A stretch of DNA of 64,000 nt from Rhodospirillaceae bacterium LM-1 (GCA_902725215.1 CACUVI010000023.1:124803-188802), one strand, 5' to 3'; positions 50,223 to 59,695 are shown, counted from the stretch's first letter. Numbers and translations: made by a program. Notes: generated by a model not told the origin, from the sequence alone.

Positions 50223-50588
50223 CTAATAAACCAAGCTGCTATTCGCGTTGACGGCTTCCTCGACGAAGGTGGCAGCACCCACCACCACGGCGCCCTCGTG
50301 GAAATCCTTGGCGGGGTCGATGCCATAGGTCTTCACGCAGGGGCCGCAGACCAGCATCTTGCCGCCGCCTTCGATATAGGCCGCCACCAGATCGGCGAAG
50401 GCCGGGAAATTGGGAGCGGATACTTTGGCAAGGTTGCCTTTGTCGGCCAGCTTGACGCCCTCGGCCTGGAAGCCCATCACCACCTCGACGTCGGAAGCCT
50501 GGGCGGCGGTGGCCATGACGAAGGGGATGATGGCGCGTTCGCCATCCTCGGGACCGTGGGTGCACAGAATGAACAGTTTCTTGGCCAT
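50223..50588 (-). CDS. DsrE-family protein
   Basis: A 121-residue DsrE-like sulfur-relay protein: KLFILCTHGPEDGERAIIPFVMA at the N terminus, then GGGKMLVCGPCVKTYG with two Cys at the usual active position. Such stand-alone DsrE proteins often accompany sulfur oxidisers. The role here is inferred from the family and from the dsr cluster about 8 kb away. No operon partner is evident. Confidence 0.85.
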   Translation of the reverse strand: MAKKLFILCTHGPEDGERAIIPFVMATAAQASDVEVVMGFQAEGVKLADKGNLAKVSAPNFPAFADLVAAYIEGGGKMLVCGPCVKTYGIDPAKDFHEGAVVVGAATFVEEAVNANSSLVY

Positions 50589-50672
50589 GAATGGTGCTCC
50601 TGGGCTGAAGGTTGGTCCATCAGCCTATAGGGGTAAGCCGGTTCCTTTCGCTATGCAGCTATCGGATACCAC

Positions 50673-53363
50673 CTATGCCTTCGGCAGCAGCACATGAAAA
50701 GTGGCGCCGAAACCGGCCTGGCTTTCCACCCAGACCCGCCCGTTCAGATGTTCGACGATGCCGCGCGAGATGGCCAGCCCCAGCCCGGTGCCCGAAGGTT
50801 TGCCGGTCTGCTTGTCGCTGACTTGGCGGAATTTGTCGAAGATGGCTTCGTGATGGGCCTCGGGCACGCCCGGGCCGTTGTCGGACACCGTGAACAAGAT
50901 GCCGTCCTCGCGGCCAGACAGTTCGGCGCGGATGCGCCCGCTGCCCTGGGGGGCGAACTTGACGGCATTGGACAGAAGATTGATCAGCACCTGGATCAAA
51001 CGGTCGCGATCCGCCATCACCTGCAATTGGCTGGCCGACAATTGTTCCTCGACGGCGATGCCCTTGTCCTGGGCCAAGCGGCGGGTGGCCGCCAGGGCGG
51101 CGTCCAGGGCTTCGTTGGCGTCGATGGGGCGGATGTCCCAGCCCAACGATCCGGCCTCGACCTTGGCCAGGTCCAGCACTTGATTGATCAGGCGGGTCAG
51201 CCGCTCGCTTTCCTCGACCACGATGCGCAGGAATTCCTGTCGCTGCGAGGGATCGAGATCGGGATTGTCGCGCAATATTTCCGAAAACGAGCGGATCGAG
51301 GTGAGCGGTGTTCGCAATTCATGGGTGACGGTGGAAACGAAATCGTCCTTCAGCCGGTCCAGCTCCTTCAGCCGTTCGTTGGCGGCCTTCAACTCGGTGC
51401 TGGCGGCCTCCAGTTTCTGGCTGTAGGCGATCACCTGCGAGGCTTCGTCCAAAATCTCCATCACCTCGGTCAGGCCCATCACCTCGCCTTTGGCGACGTT
51501 GGCCACCATCACGCGGGCCGAAGCGGCACCGATGGCGCCCGCCAGCAGCCGCTCGGCGAAGGCCACGAATTCCGCGTCCACCACCTCCATCTCGGCTAAA
51601 TCCAAGCCGCGCGCCTGGGCATGGGCCAAAAAGGCGCGTTCGGCGTTCTCGGTGCCCACGAAGCGGGCTGTCAGCGCCAGCAGGTCGGCCATCTGGGCTG
51701 TGCCTCGCCAGAAACGTCCGCCGCCGGTTTCTCCGGCAGGCTTCAGGGCATCGACGAACAAGGTGGCCTGAATGCGTTCCAGCGTGCCCTGGCTGGACAG
51801 CATGGATACCCAGATATAAAGGCCCAGATTCGCCATCATGCTCCAAATCAGCGCATGGGTGATCGGCTCGAATCCGGACAGGCCGAACAGGGCATAGGGC
51901 TTCAGCAACTCGAAGCCGAAGGGACCGGTTTCGATGAAGGCCCCGGAAATCCAGCCCGAGCGGGCAAAGGAAGGCAGCAGCAGCGTATAGAACCAAATGG
52001 CCGCGCCCGCCGAAAGACCGGCCAGGGCGCCGGTTCGCGTCGCCCCTTTCCACAGAATGCCGCCCAGCAAGGCGGGCGCGAATTGAGCGGCGGCGGCGAA
52101 GCTGACTAAACCGATGGTGACCAGGGCGTAGGACTGGCCGATGAAATGCGCATAGAGATAGCCCAGCGCCACCACGCCCACGATGGCCCAGCGCCGGATG
52201 CTGAGCAGCAGGCCCGACAGGTCCGCCCGGTCCTTCAAATGCGACGGCGACAGGCGCAACAGGGCGGGCATCACCAAGTCGTTGCAAACCATGGTGGCCA
52301 GCGCCACCGTTTCCACGATGATCATGCCGGTGGCCGCCGACAGTCCGCCGATGAAGGCAAACAGGGCCAAGGCGCTTTGGCCGGATACCATGGGCAGGCC
52401 CAGCACGAACAGGTCGGGATTGGCGCCGACGCCGAAACTGAGGCGGCCCGCCAGGGCGATGGGCAGCACGAACAGATTGATCAGCAGCAGGTACAAGGGA
52501 AACATCCAGGCCGCTTGGCGGATATGGTCTTCTTGCACATTCTCGACCACGGCCACCTGGAACTGGCGGGGCAGGGTGATGATCACCAGCCCCGACAGAA
52601 AGGTCAGCGCCACGAAATCGCCCATCGCATGCGCATCCGGCAGCGTGAACAGGCGATGAAGCTGCGGGTCTTGGGCGGCCTGCTGGAATAGTTGCGCCGG
52701 GCTTTCGAACATGGAAAAGCAGACGAACAATCCCACCGCGATGAAAGCCACCAGCTTAACCAGGCTTTCGAAGGCGACGGCGGCCACCATGCCTTCATGG
52801 CGCTCCGAGGCGTCGATATGGCGCGTGCCGAACAAGATGGCGAAGGCGGCCAGCAGCAAGGCCACGTAAAAGGCGGTGTCTTCCAGCACCGGCGGCACGG
52901 CTTTGTGCTCGGTTTCCGACAGCACCAAGGCCTGGAAGCTGGCCGAGACGGCTTTTAGCTGCAAGGAAATATAGGGCATGATTCCGATCACGGCGATCAC
53001 GGTGACCAGCCCGCCCAGCAGCGTGCTTTTGCCATAGCGGGCCGACAGGAAATCGGCGATCGAGGTCACGCGCTGGGCCTTGGAAACGCGAGCCATCTTG
53101 CGCAGCAGAATCCACCACAGGGCGGCCATCAAGGTGGGTCCCAGATAGATGGGCAGGAAGCCGACGCCGCCGGTGGCGGCGCGCCCCACGCTGCCGTAAA
53201 AGGTCCAGGACGTGCAATAGACGGCAATCGACAGCGCATAGACGCCGGGCCATGAAATCAGGCTTTTGCCCTGGTCGGCCCTTTTGTCGCCCCACCAAGC
53301 CAGCGCGAACAATAAGAAGAGATAGGCGAGTGCGACGGGGATGACCAGCCAGGGGTTCAGCAT
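50673..53363 (-). CDS. Sodium:solute symporter-histidine kinase fusion (CbrA/ErcS-type)
   Basis: An 896-residue sensor kinase whose first half (about 1-500) is an SSS-family transporter-like domain with about 13 helices, for example YCTSWTFYGSVGRAATGG. A PAS-like linker follows, then a HisKA box (VTHELRTPLTSIRSFSEIL, phospho-His near residue 682) and a HATPase domain (NLLSNAVKFAP, DNGPGV, GTGLGLAI). Such kinases are thought to couple solute sensing or transport to signalling. It sits in a signalling operon with a small membrane protein, a kinase-like exonuclease and a receiver protein. Confidence 0.93.
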   Translation of the reverse strand: MLNPWLVIPVALAYLFLLFALAWWGDKRADQGKSLISWPGVYALSIAVYCTSWTFYGSVGRAATGGVGFLPIYLGPTLMAALWWILLRKMARVSKAQRVTSIADFLSARYGKSTLLGGLVTVIAVIGIMPYISLQLKAVSASFQALVLSETEHKAVPPVLEDTAFYVALLLAAFAILFGTRHIDASERHEGMVAAVAFESLVKLVAFIAVGLFVCFSMFESPAQLFQQAAQDPQLHRLFTLPDAHAMGDFVALTFLSGLVIITLPRQFQVAVVENVQEDHIRQAAWMFPLYLLLINLFVLPIALAGRLSFGVGANPDLFVLGLPMVSGQSALALFAFIGGLSAATGMIIVETVALATMVCNDLVMPALLRLSPSHLKDRADLSGLLLSIRRWAIVGVVALGYLYAHFIGQSYALVTIGLVSFAAAAQFAPALLGGILWKGATRTGALAGLSAGAAIWFYTLLLPSFARSGWISGAFIETGPFGFELLKPYALFGLSGFEPITHALIWSMMANLGLYIWVSMLSSQGTLERIQATLFVDALKPAGETGGGRFWRGTAQMADLLALTARFVGTENAERAFLAHAQARGLDLAEMEVVDAEFVAFAERLLAGAIGAASARVMVANVAKGEVMGLTEVMEILDEASQVIAYSQKLEAASTELKAANERLKELDRLKDDFVSTVTHELRTPLTSIRSFSEILRDNPDLDPSQRQEFLRIVVEESERLTRLINQVLDLAKVEAGSLGWDIRPIDANEALDAALAATRRLAQDKGIAVEEQLSASQLQVMADRDRLIQVLINLLSNAVKFAPQGSGRIRAELSGREDGILFTVSDNGPGVPEAHHEAIFDKFRQVSDKQTGKPSGTGLGLAISRGIVEHLNGRVWVESQAGFGATFHVLLPKA

Positions 53364-53368
53364 GGCGG

Positions 53369-53614
53369 CTACTCCTGCCCGCCATCTTGGCCGCGCGACA
53401 ACGCGCGGGCGATCAGGATGATCAGAGCGCCCCAGGCCAGGAAAAGATACAGATACAAAAGCGGGATGCCGAAAACCGTTTCATCGCGGTTGAAGATGGA
53501 CAGCCATGGCGGCAGGAACAGACCCAGGCCCAAAAGAAAAATTCCCGCCAGCCTCGTTTCGCGCCCTCCCTGGCTGGCTAGCCGTACATGTGAGGAGGCG
53601 CGGCGGTGGGGCAT
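53369..53614 (-). CDS. Small membrane protein preceding the symporter-kinase
   Basis: An 81-residue protein with two hydrophobic helices (about 22-38 and 49-68) and the pattern WLSIFNRDETVFGIPLLYLY. This resembles small partner subunits (DUF3311/DUF4212-like) encoded next to SSS symporters. It ends 5 bases before the symporter-kinase start, so they are co-transcribed and the proteins probably interact. Confidence 0.75.
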   Translation of the reverse strand: MPHRRASSHVRLASQGGRETRLAGIFLLGLGLFLPPWLSIFNRDETVFGIPLLYLYLFLAWGALIILIARALSRGQDGGQE

Positions 53615-53625
53615 GTCGGTTGTTC

Positions 53626-55689
53626 CTAAAAACTTTCCTGATTGGCGCGCATCTGGGCCGCCATGTTGGTCAGGCGCATGACCTGACCCAGCGTGGTGAT
53701 CCCTTGCGTTTCAAGAATTTCGATCAGCCTGACCAGCACCACCGCCGTGGCCAGCGCATCGCCCAGCGCCGTGTGCCGGTCGGGAATGTCGATATTGAAG
53801 CGCAGGGCGACGCCATCCAGCGAATGATCTTCCAGATGCTGGTCGGCCAAGCGCGACAAGAGCAACGTATCGACCACCGGATTGGTAAAGCGCACTCCGG
53901 TCGTCTTTTCCTTCAGATGCAGGAATTTCAGATCGAAGGCGGCGTTGTGGGCGGCCAACACGGCATCGCCCGCGAAGTCCTTGAACTGGGGAAGCACGAT
54001 GGCAATGGGCGGCTTGTCCTTCACCATCTCGTCGGTGATGTGGTGGAACTTGATGCTTTCTGGCGGGATTCTCCGCCCCGGATGGACAAGGCGTTCGAAG
54101 GTTTCGCCGGTCAGCAGGCGACCATTCACCACGCGCACGGCGCCCATCGAAATGATTTCGTCGCCCTGCGAAGGCTTGAGGCCGGTGGTTTCCGTGTCGA
54201 AGACCACGAAGGTCAGGGATTTCAGGCTGCGCCCGGCCAAATCGCCGACATCGGCATGTTGAGCCAGCAGACTGAAATCGTAGAATTCCGGCCTGGGCGG
54301 CGGACGGTCGGCCTCTTGCTTCAGGACCGGAGCCGACAAGGGGGTCAGCAGGGGCAGGCGCAAAAGCGCATGGCCGCTTCCTGCGGGCTGGCTCCAGATT
54401 TCGGCGCCGTGGCGCTCCAGGGCGTCATAGACCGTTTCCGATCCTTCGGCGCCTTCCAACGGTTCAAACAGCCATTGCTTGATGTCCTGATCCGACAGTG
54501 TGTCGCCTTTCCAGATCAGGTCTAGATAGACACGCCGGTCGCCCAGTTTGGTCTCGGCGTCGATTTCGTTGACGCCGAATTGCCTAGCCAGCCTTCTTGC
54601 CAATTGCGACAGCAGCAACAGCAGCAGATGGTGGTCGGCCTGCAGCCACAGCGGCATGCCGATCAAGGTGACGCGCGGGCCGCCGCTTGGCGACAAACGT
54701 CGATCCAGGCATGAAATCAGGTCCGAGCCGTGCAACTCGCCCATCGGCCAACGGCCCAGAGCATGGCCGCGATAGGCCTTGGCCAGTTCGTCCAGCCGGT
54801 CGCTCAGACGCCTGGATTCGTCCAGGATCACGCGGTCGAAGGATTGGCGGACATCCGGCCCCATGTCGGGATAGCCGTTCAATGTTTCGGAGGCGGCGCG
54901 CAGATTGGCGACCGGCTGGCGCAAATCGCGGGTCAGCGCCTTGCGCACCATGCTGGCTCGTTCCAGATCGTCGATGCGCCCGCTCATGTCGGTGAAGGTC
55001 AGGACATAGGCCGTGGTCTTGCCCGCCGGGTCGAGAATAAGGCCCATGCGGCCTTCCAGCAGGCGTTTGGCGTCGGCGGTGGCGCACAGGAAGGGAAGCG
55101 TATCCTCGGCCCCTGGCAGACCCGAACGGCGCTTGTGTTCCAGAAGCTCCAGCGTATGCAGAATGGCGGCCCTGGAGACCAGGGCGAAAAGCGGGCGACC
55201 CAGCCCCACCGCTTCCGGCGTTCCGAACAGGCGCGTGGCGGTCTGGTTGTAAAGCAATAATTGGTGGTTGAGATTGCAGACCAGCACGCCTTCAGCCAGA
55301 TCGACCAGGATCACTTCCAGCCAGCGCTTTTGCTCTTCCGATTGGCGGGTGGCTTTTTCAAGTTCGGCGTTGAAGGCGTTCTGACTGGTCGTGATGGATT
55401 CGGCCAGCTTGATCTGCGAGGGAACCAACTCGCCCAGCCAGTGCCGATCAGGAAAAATGGGCGCGCGGGCGTTCCCCCTGGTCTGGGCCAGATAAGCCGC
55501 CTCGCGGGCCATCAGCGCGGCGGGGGTCAGAATCAGCCGATCAACCAGCAGCCAAGCCAGCAAAAGGGCCACGGCCAGAACGCCCGACGCCGCCAGCAGG
55601 AGCTTGCCCGCGGGCAGAACGGCGAGAATCCCCATCCCTATAACCGCCAGCAGCGCGAAAGAGATGGCTGCACGGTTGCGATGAGTCAC
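53626..55689 (-). CDS. Membrane PAS/degenerate histidine-kinase protein fused to a DEDDh 3'-5' exonuclease
   Basis: A 687-residue fusion. Two N-terminal membrane helices (about 8-50) are followed by a PAS domain (around LAEGVLVCNLNHQLLLYNQTA) and a kinase-like module. In the H-box position the sequence reads TRDLRQPVANLR, with no His, and the ATPase part is weak, so it is not a working kinase. The last 190 residues form a DnaQ-type exonuclease: DTETTG (about 499-504), HNAAFDLKF, and HTALGDALA, giving D, E, D, H, D. It lies in the signalling operon, 12 bases from its neighbours. A nuclease tied to a sensor is unusual. Confidence 0.88.
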   Translation of the reverse strand: MTHRNRAAISFALLAVIGMGILAVLPAGKLLLAASGVLAVALLLAWLLVDRLILTPAALMAREAAYLAQTRGNARAPIFPDRHWLGELVPSQIKLAESITTSQNAFNAELEKATRQSEEQKRWLEVILVDLAEGVLVCNLNHQLLLYNQTATRLFGTPEAVGLGRPLFALVSRAAILHTLELLEHKRRSGLPGAEDTLPFLCATADAKRLLEGRMGLILDPAGKTTAYVLTFTDMSGRIDDLERASMVRKALTRDLRQPVANLRAASETLNGYPDMGPDVRQSFDRVILDESRRLSDRLDELAKAYRGHALGRWPMGELHGSDLISCLDRRLSPSGGPRVTLIGMPLWLQADHHLLLLLLSQLARRLARQFGVNEIDAETKLGDRRVYLDLIWKGDTLSDQDIKQWLFEPLEGAEGSETVYDALERHGAEIWSQPAGSGHALLRLPLLTPLSAPVLKQEADRPPPRPEFYDFSLLAQHADVGDLAGRSLKSLTFVVFDTETTGLKPSQGDEIISMGAVRVVNGRLLTGETFERLVHPGRRIPPESIKFHHITDEMVKDKPPIAIVLPQFKDFAGDAVLAAHNAAFDLKFLHLKEKTTGVRFTNPVVDTLLLSRLADQHLEDHSLDGVALRFNIDIPDRHTALGDALATAVVLVRLIEILETQGITTLGQVMRLTNMAAQMRANQESF

Positions 55690-55700
55690 GGGCGGACCTT

Positions 55701-56066
55701 TCAGTCGAGATATTGACGAACCCTATCGACCACTTCACGGGTCGAAAAGGGCTTGGTGATGTAATCGTCGGCGCCCATGGCCAGGCCCTTTTCGCGTTCG
55801 ACATCGCGGCCCTTGGCGGTCAGCATGATGATGCGCACATCCTTCCACAAAGGGTTGGCGCGCACGGTCTGGCAAACGTCATAGCCGTCGCGTTTGGGCA
55901 TCATGACGTCAAGCAAGATCAGGTCGGGGGGCTGCTTGGCCACTTCATCCAGCGCTTGTTCGCCATCCCTGGCCACGCGCACGTCGAACCCCGCTTGGCG
56001 CATCAGAAACTCAAGCGACAAGACGATATTCGACTCGTCATCGACCACCAGTACCGAGCGGCCCAT
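55701..56066 (-). CDS. Single-domain response regulator
   Basis: A 121-residue CheY-like receiver. The acidic pocket is in LVVDDESN, the phospho-Asp in LILLDVMMPKRDG (about residue 54), Thr in IIMLTAKG, and Lys in DDYITKPFS. No output domain is present. It is the first gene of the leftward block with the exonuclease fusion and the symporter-kinase, and is the likely phosphorylation target of that kinase. Confidence 0.92.
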   Translation of the reverse strand: MGRSVLVVDDESNIVLSLEFLMRQAGFDVRVARDGEQALDEVAKQPPDLILLDVMMPKRDGYDVCQTVRANPLWKDVRIIMLTAKGRDVEREKGLAMGADDYITKPFSTREVVDRVRQYLD

Positions 56067-56155
56067 CCGCTTTCCTCCACCACTTGTTTTCAGCGTTTTT
56101 CGCCTCTTTGACTGAAGAGTATCAGAGGGATACGAAGCGCGCTACACTGGATGCC

Positions 56156-56956
56156 ATGAAAAAGACGGGAATCGGACTTCTCCTGATCGGCCACGGCGCA
56201 AGCCGGGGAGGCGGCGGTCCCTTGCGCCGACTGGCCCTGCGCCTGTCGGACATGGGGCGCTTCGACGAGGTGGCGGCCTGCTTCTGGAAAGAGCGCCCCT
56301 TCGTCGCCGAAGGCTTAGGGTTGGTCGCGTCGCCCATCGTGCTGGCTGTGCCGGTTTTCGCCACTGAAGGGCGGATCGCCAAAGAGATGATCCCCCGCGA
56401 AATGGGCTTGTCTGGACGCTTGACCCATCTGCCCGACGGCAGGCTTGTCCATTATCTACACCCGGTTGGCGTTCATCCGGGGCTGGCGGCATTGGCTGAC
56501 GCAAGAGCGGGCAGGGCGGCTTCAACCGCCGGGTTCGACCCCGGCAAGACAGCCTTGCTGCTGATTGCGCATGGCAACAAGCAGGGCGGCGGTGCTCGCG
56601 AAAGTGCTGAGCAAATCGCCCAAAGGCTTCGCGTGGCCGCGAATTGGTCTTGCGTTACGGCGCTGTTCTTGGAGGAGAAACCCCGGGCGGCGGATTGGCA
56701 GGACCTGATCGGCGAGGAGACGGTCGTGGTTCTGCCCTTGTTGCTGGCCGAAGGTCAACATGCGGCGCATGATGTCGCTCCGCTGTTCGGGCTTGGGCAA
56801 CTGGGCGGCGACGATCTTGTGCAGACCCGTTTTGGCGGGCGGCGGATCGCGATTTTGCAGGGGCTGGCCGACGATCAGGCCATGGCTTGGCTTATTCTTC
56901 GGATGGCTGAGGAGGCACTGCTTGAGCCCAACCCGCCATCAGCCCCGCCAGCTTGA
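56156..56956 (+). CDS. CbiX/SirB-like sirohydrochlorin chelatase
   Basis: A 266-residue protein made of two CbiX-like halves, each starting with a strand and a metal-binding His: LLLIGHGASRGGGGPLRRLA (about 6-25) and LLLIAHGNKQGGGARESAEQ (about 141-160). The family inserts Co2+ or Fe2+ into sirohydrochlorin. Next to dsrAB, which need siroheme, iron insertion is the likely job. The ATG at 56156 is preferred; no strong ribosome-binding site is visible. Its 3' end overlaps the convergent 88-residue gene by 65 bases. Confidence 0.8.
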   Translation: MKKTGIGLLLIGHGASRGGGGPLRRLALRLSDMGRFDEVAACFWKERPFVAEGLGLVASPIVLAVPVFATEGRIAKEMIPREMGLSGRLTHLPDGRLVHYLHPVGVHPGLAALADARAGRAASTAGFDPGKTALLLIAHGNKQGGGARESAEQIAQRLRVAANWSCVTALFLEEKPRAADWQDLIGEETVVVLPLLLAEGQHAAHDVAPLFGLGQLGGDDLVQTRFGGRRIAILQGLADDQAMAWLILRMAEEALLEPNPPSAPPA

Positions 56957-57158
56957 CGGCGGTTGCGGGATCAAGGTCCAGGGTGGTGAAGCGCTTTCCT
57001 TCCTTGATCGAAATGCGCAGCATCTCGAACCCGGAATCATAGGTCAGGCGGATCAGACGCACTTCGCGGCCCCAGGGCGCTGGGAAACGGGCCATTTCTT
57101 CCTGGCGCAATTCGTTCAATTGATTGCCGGGCGGCGTCATGTCTTCGGTCATGGTCAT
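56892..57158 (-). CDS. Conserved hypothetical small protein, 88 residues
   Basis: A small soluble protein with a predicted alpha/beta pattern (EVRLIRLTYDSGFEMLRISIKEGKRFTTLDLD). I do not know a function. Its start overlaps the TauD-type gene stop by 4 bases, so the two are coupled; its 3' end overlaps the chelatase gene antisense. Confidence 0.7.
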   Translation of the reverse strand: MTMTEDMTPPGNQLNELRQEEMARFPAPWGREVRLIRLTYDSGFEMLRISIKEGKRFTTLDLDPATAVKLAGLMAGWAQAVPPQPSEE

Positions 57159-58030
57159 TGGCTTTCATGAATACGGTCGTAATAACGGGCGCGCCACAGC
57201 AGGCGCGGGGCGGATGCATCGTCCTTGAAAGCCTGGCGCGTGTGAAGCACGTTGTTTGACAACAATCCTTGGCCCGCTTCCAGGCGGTGTTCAAACAGAC
57301 CAAAGGGCGGGTTCAGCAAAATTTCCTCCAAGGCCTTTTTGGCAGCCTGCACGCTTGGCGCCGGATTCCATTCGATCGAGCGGGTCCTGGCGGTGTAACG
57401 CATATGCAGCTTGCCATCCGGCCAGACCGAGAAGACCGGCCCGGCGCGCATTTGCCGATTGGTCATCTCGGCGTCTTCATTGGGCGGAATGGCGAAAGCG
57501 TCGGGGCGCATCAAGGCTTCGATGAAGGCGGGATCGCGGTCCCGAAGGGCGATATAGGCCAACTCATGGTCCAAGAGCGCATTGGCCCCGCCTTCCTTGG
57601 CAGGCTGCTGACACCATAAGACCAAGCCGCGCACTTGGTTTTCCATGCTGTTGTAATATCCGTCGGTGTGCCAAGCGATCGGCTTGTCGGTATAGGGAAT
57701 ATATCGTTGACGCGTTCCTTGCGGAGCCACCGATAGCGGGCTGATGCCGTCATCGTCGGCCAATTGGTTCGCATCCAGGCGGGTCAAACCGAAGCAGGCG
57801 CAGAACTGGCGCATGGTTTCCTTGGAGCAGCTTGCCGAAGATGCGGCGAAAACCGCCATATTGGCTCTACTCACAAGGCTTAGCAGGGCTTGTCGCTCGG
57901 CTAGCGTGGGGTTTCTGGGGTCGGATATTTCGACCACCAAGGCGCCAACCCGGTCGGGCAGGGCTTGCAATTTAGCGTCGCGCCAAGCCTGATAAGCCGT
58001 CTTTTCCGCCAGATCAAAGGGTGATTTCAT
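57155..58030 (-). CDS. TauD/TfdA-family Fe(II)/2-oxoglutarate dioxygenase
   Basis: A 291-residue dioxygenase. The iron facial triad is visible as H-x-D in AWHTDGYYN and the distal His in NNVLHTRQAF, with the 2-oxoglutarate Arg in RLLWRARYYDR. Family members hydroxylate small molecules such as taurine, often releasing sulfite. Its promoter region faces dsrA, so it may share sulfur regulation; a role in releasing sulfite or in modifying a sulfur compound is a guess. Confidence 0.85.
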   Translation of the reverse strand: MKSPFDLAEKTAYQAWRDAKLQALPDRVGALVVEISDPRNPTLAERQALLSLVSRANMAVFAASSASCSKETMRQFCACFGLTRLDANQLADDDGISPLSVAPQGTRQRYIPYTDKPIAWHTDGYYNSMENQVRGLVLWCQQPAKEGGANALLDHELAYIALRDRDPAFIEALMRPDAFAIPPNEDAEMTNRQMRAGPVFSVWPDGKLHMRYTARTRSIEWNPAPSVQAAKKALEEILLNPPFGLFEHRLEAGQGLLSNNVLHTRQAFKDDASAPRLLWRARYYDRIHESQ

Positions 58031-58409
58031 TATATAAGCCTCCTGCCTTGCATCATGCTGCGCAGAAAATGCCGGTTAGACAAGGGGTTGTCTTTGAGAA
58101 CGCTTCTTAAAATTAGTTACTAAAGAATCTTTGCCTTTGTAAGAAAATGTGCTGGATTCCTCTTTCAACGATATATTATGATGTTTTCATGTAAGCCCCA
58201 CGCTGAGAGATCCGGAAGGCTTTTGGCGAGAGAAGAGGGTTTGCGCATATTCGCAAGGACTGATAAAAGCCTGTGAGTTAGCGCAATGTGGAGGAGCACC
58301 GGCGAGGGCGGGGACGCTGTATTTCCCTGCATCCGCTCGGAACGATGCCTATCAAGGCTCTCAAGGTGGCCGCCTTGGGAAGCGTGTCATGTCGATGGTG
58401 GAGGAAAAG
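58031..58409. promoter_or_regulatory. Divergent regulatory region of the dsr cluster
   Basis: A 379-base gap. The part at about 58100-58195 is strongly AT-rich (for example CGATATATTATGATG) and probably holds the promoters. The 200 bases before dsrA are GC-rich, with a possible hairpin near 58360-58380, and may form a long 5' leader. I see no gene. Confidence 0.5.
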
Positions 58410-59657
58410 ATGGCCAAACAGATGCCCAAGACGCCCCTTCTTGACCAATTGGAAAGCGGCCCCTGGCCCAGCTTCGTAACCGGTCTGAAAAGACTGGCGA
58501 AGTCGGACACCCGCTATGCCGACATGATGAAGGATTTGCTGGGTCAGCTCGAACATTCCTACGAAACCCGCAAGGGCTATTGGAAGGGCGGCACGGTCGG
58601 CGTGTTCGGTTATGGCGCGGGCGTCATTCCCCGCTTCTCCGAAGTCGCCGAGAAGTATCCTGAATCCAAGGAATTCCACACCATCCGCATCATGCCGCCC
58701 GCCGGCATGCATTACACCACCGACCTGTTGCGCAAGCTGTGCGACGTTTGGGAGCGCCATGGCTCGGGCCTGATCGCCTTCCACGGCCAGTCGGGCGACA
58801 TCATGTTCCAGGGTTCGACCACCGACAACATTCAGCCCGCCTTCGACGAGTTGAACCAAATGGGCTTCGATCTGGGCGGCGCCGGCGCCGGCGTGCGCAC
58901 CTCGGTCTCTTGCGTGGGCGCCGCTCGTTGCGAGCAAAGCTGTTTCGACGAGGCCAAGGCGCTTCGCATGACCATCAATTCGATGGTCGATGACATGCAT
59001 CGCCCCTCGCTGCCCTACAAGTTCAAGGTCAAGTTCGCTGGCTGCGCCAACGACTGCGCCAATGCCATTCACCGCGCCGACATGGCCGTGATCGGCACTT
59101 GGAAGGATGACATTCAAGTCGACCAGAAGGCCTTCCAGCAGATCGTGAAGGAGCGCGGCCGCAAGGAGATCATCGATCAGGTGGTCCGCATGTGCCCGAC
59201 GCAGGCGCTGTCGCTGAACGACGACGACACCTTGGACGTTGACAACAAAAGCTGTGTCCGCTGCATGCATTGCATCAATGTCTGCACCAAGGCGCTGAAG
59301 CCCGGCAAGGAACGGGGTGCTGCCATTCTGGTGGGCGGCAAGCGCACCTTGAAGGTCGGCGATCTGATGGGCACGGTGATCGTTCCCTTCATGCCGTTGA
59401 ACACCGAGGAAGATTTCGAGGGCTTTGTCGAGCTGGCTCGCAACGCGCTGGAATTCTTCGCCGAAAACGCGCTTGAGCACGAGCGCACCGGCGAAATGAT
59501 CGAGCGCATCGGCCTGTCCAACTATTTGGAAGGTTTGGGCCTTGAGCTTGATCTGAACATGATCGCCCAACCTCGCTCCAACTCCTACGTCCGCATGGAC
59601 GGTTGGGACGAGGAAGTGAAGAAGTGGAACGCCCGACACAAGTCGGCCGCCGAGTAA
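58410..59657 (+). CDS. dsrA: Dissimilatory sulfite reductase alpha subunit (reverse type)
   Basis: A 415-residue siroheme/iron-sulfur subunit. The Cys residues that bind the siroheme-coupled cluster are in SCVGAARCEQSCF and GCANDCANA, and a ferredoxin insert has CVRCMHCINVC. The ATG at 58410 has GGAGG 5 bases upstream and gives MAKQMPKTPLLDQLE, matching DsrA starts; an ATG at 58389 is less likely. With the presence of dsrEFH downstream the enzyme most likely oxidises sulfane sulfur to sulfite in the cytoplasm. Confidence 0.95.
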   Translation: MAKQMPKTPLLDQLESGPWPSFVTGLKRLAKSDTRYADMMKDLLGQLEHSYETRKGYWKGGTVGVFGYGAGVIPRFSEVAEKYPESKEFHTIRIMPPAGMHYTTDLLRKLCDVWERHGSGLIAFHGQSGDIMFQGSTTDNIQPAFDELNQMGFDLGGAGAGVRTSVSCVGAARCEQSCFDEAKALRMTINSMVDDMHRPSLPYKFKVKFAGCANDCANAIHRADMAVIGTWKDDIQVDQKAFQQIVKERGRKEIIDQVVRMCPTQALSLNDDDTLDVDNKSCVRCMHCINVCTKALKPGKERGAAILVGGKRTLKVGDLMGTVIVPFMPLNTEEDFEGFVELARNALEFFAENALEHERTGEMIERIGLSNYLEGLGLELDLNMIAQPRSNSYVRMDGWDEEVKKWNARHKSAAE

Positions 59658-59695
59658 GTTAGACAACGAGATAGATAGAGAGACCGGAGGAATCC

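Noticed and set aside
53626-55689. DNA polymerase III epsilon subunit (dnaQ)
   Set aside because: The exonuclease domain is fused to membrane, PAS and kinase-like regions, unlike replicative epsilon, which is a short soluble protein.
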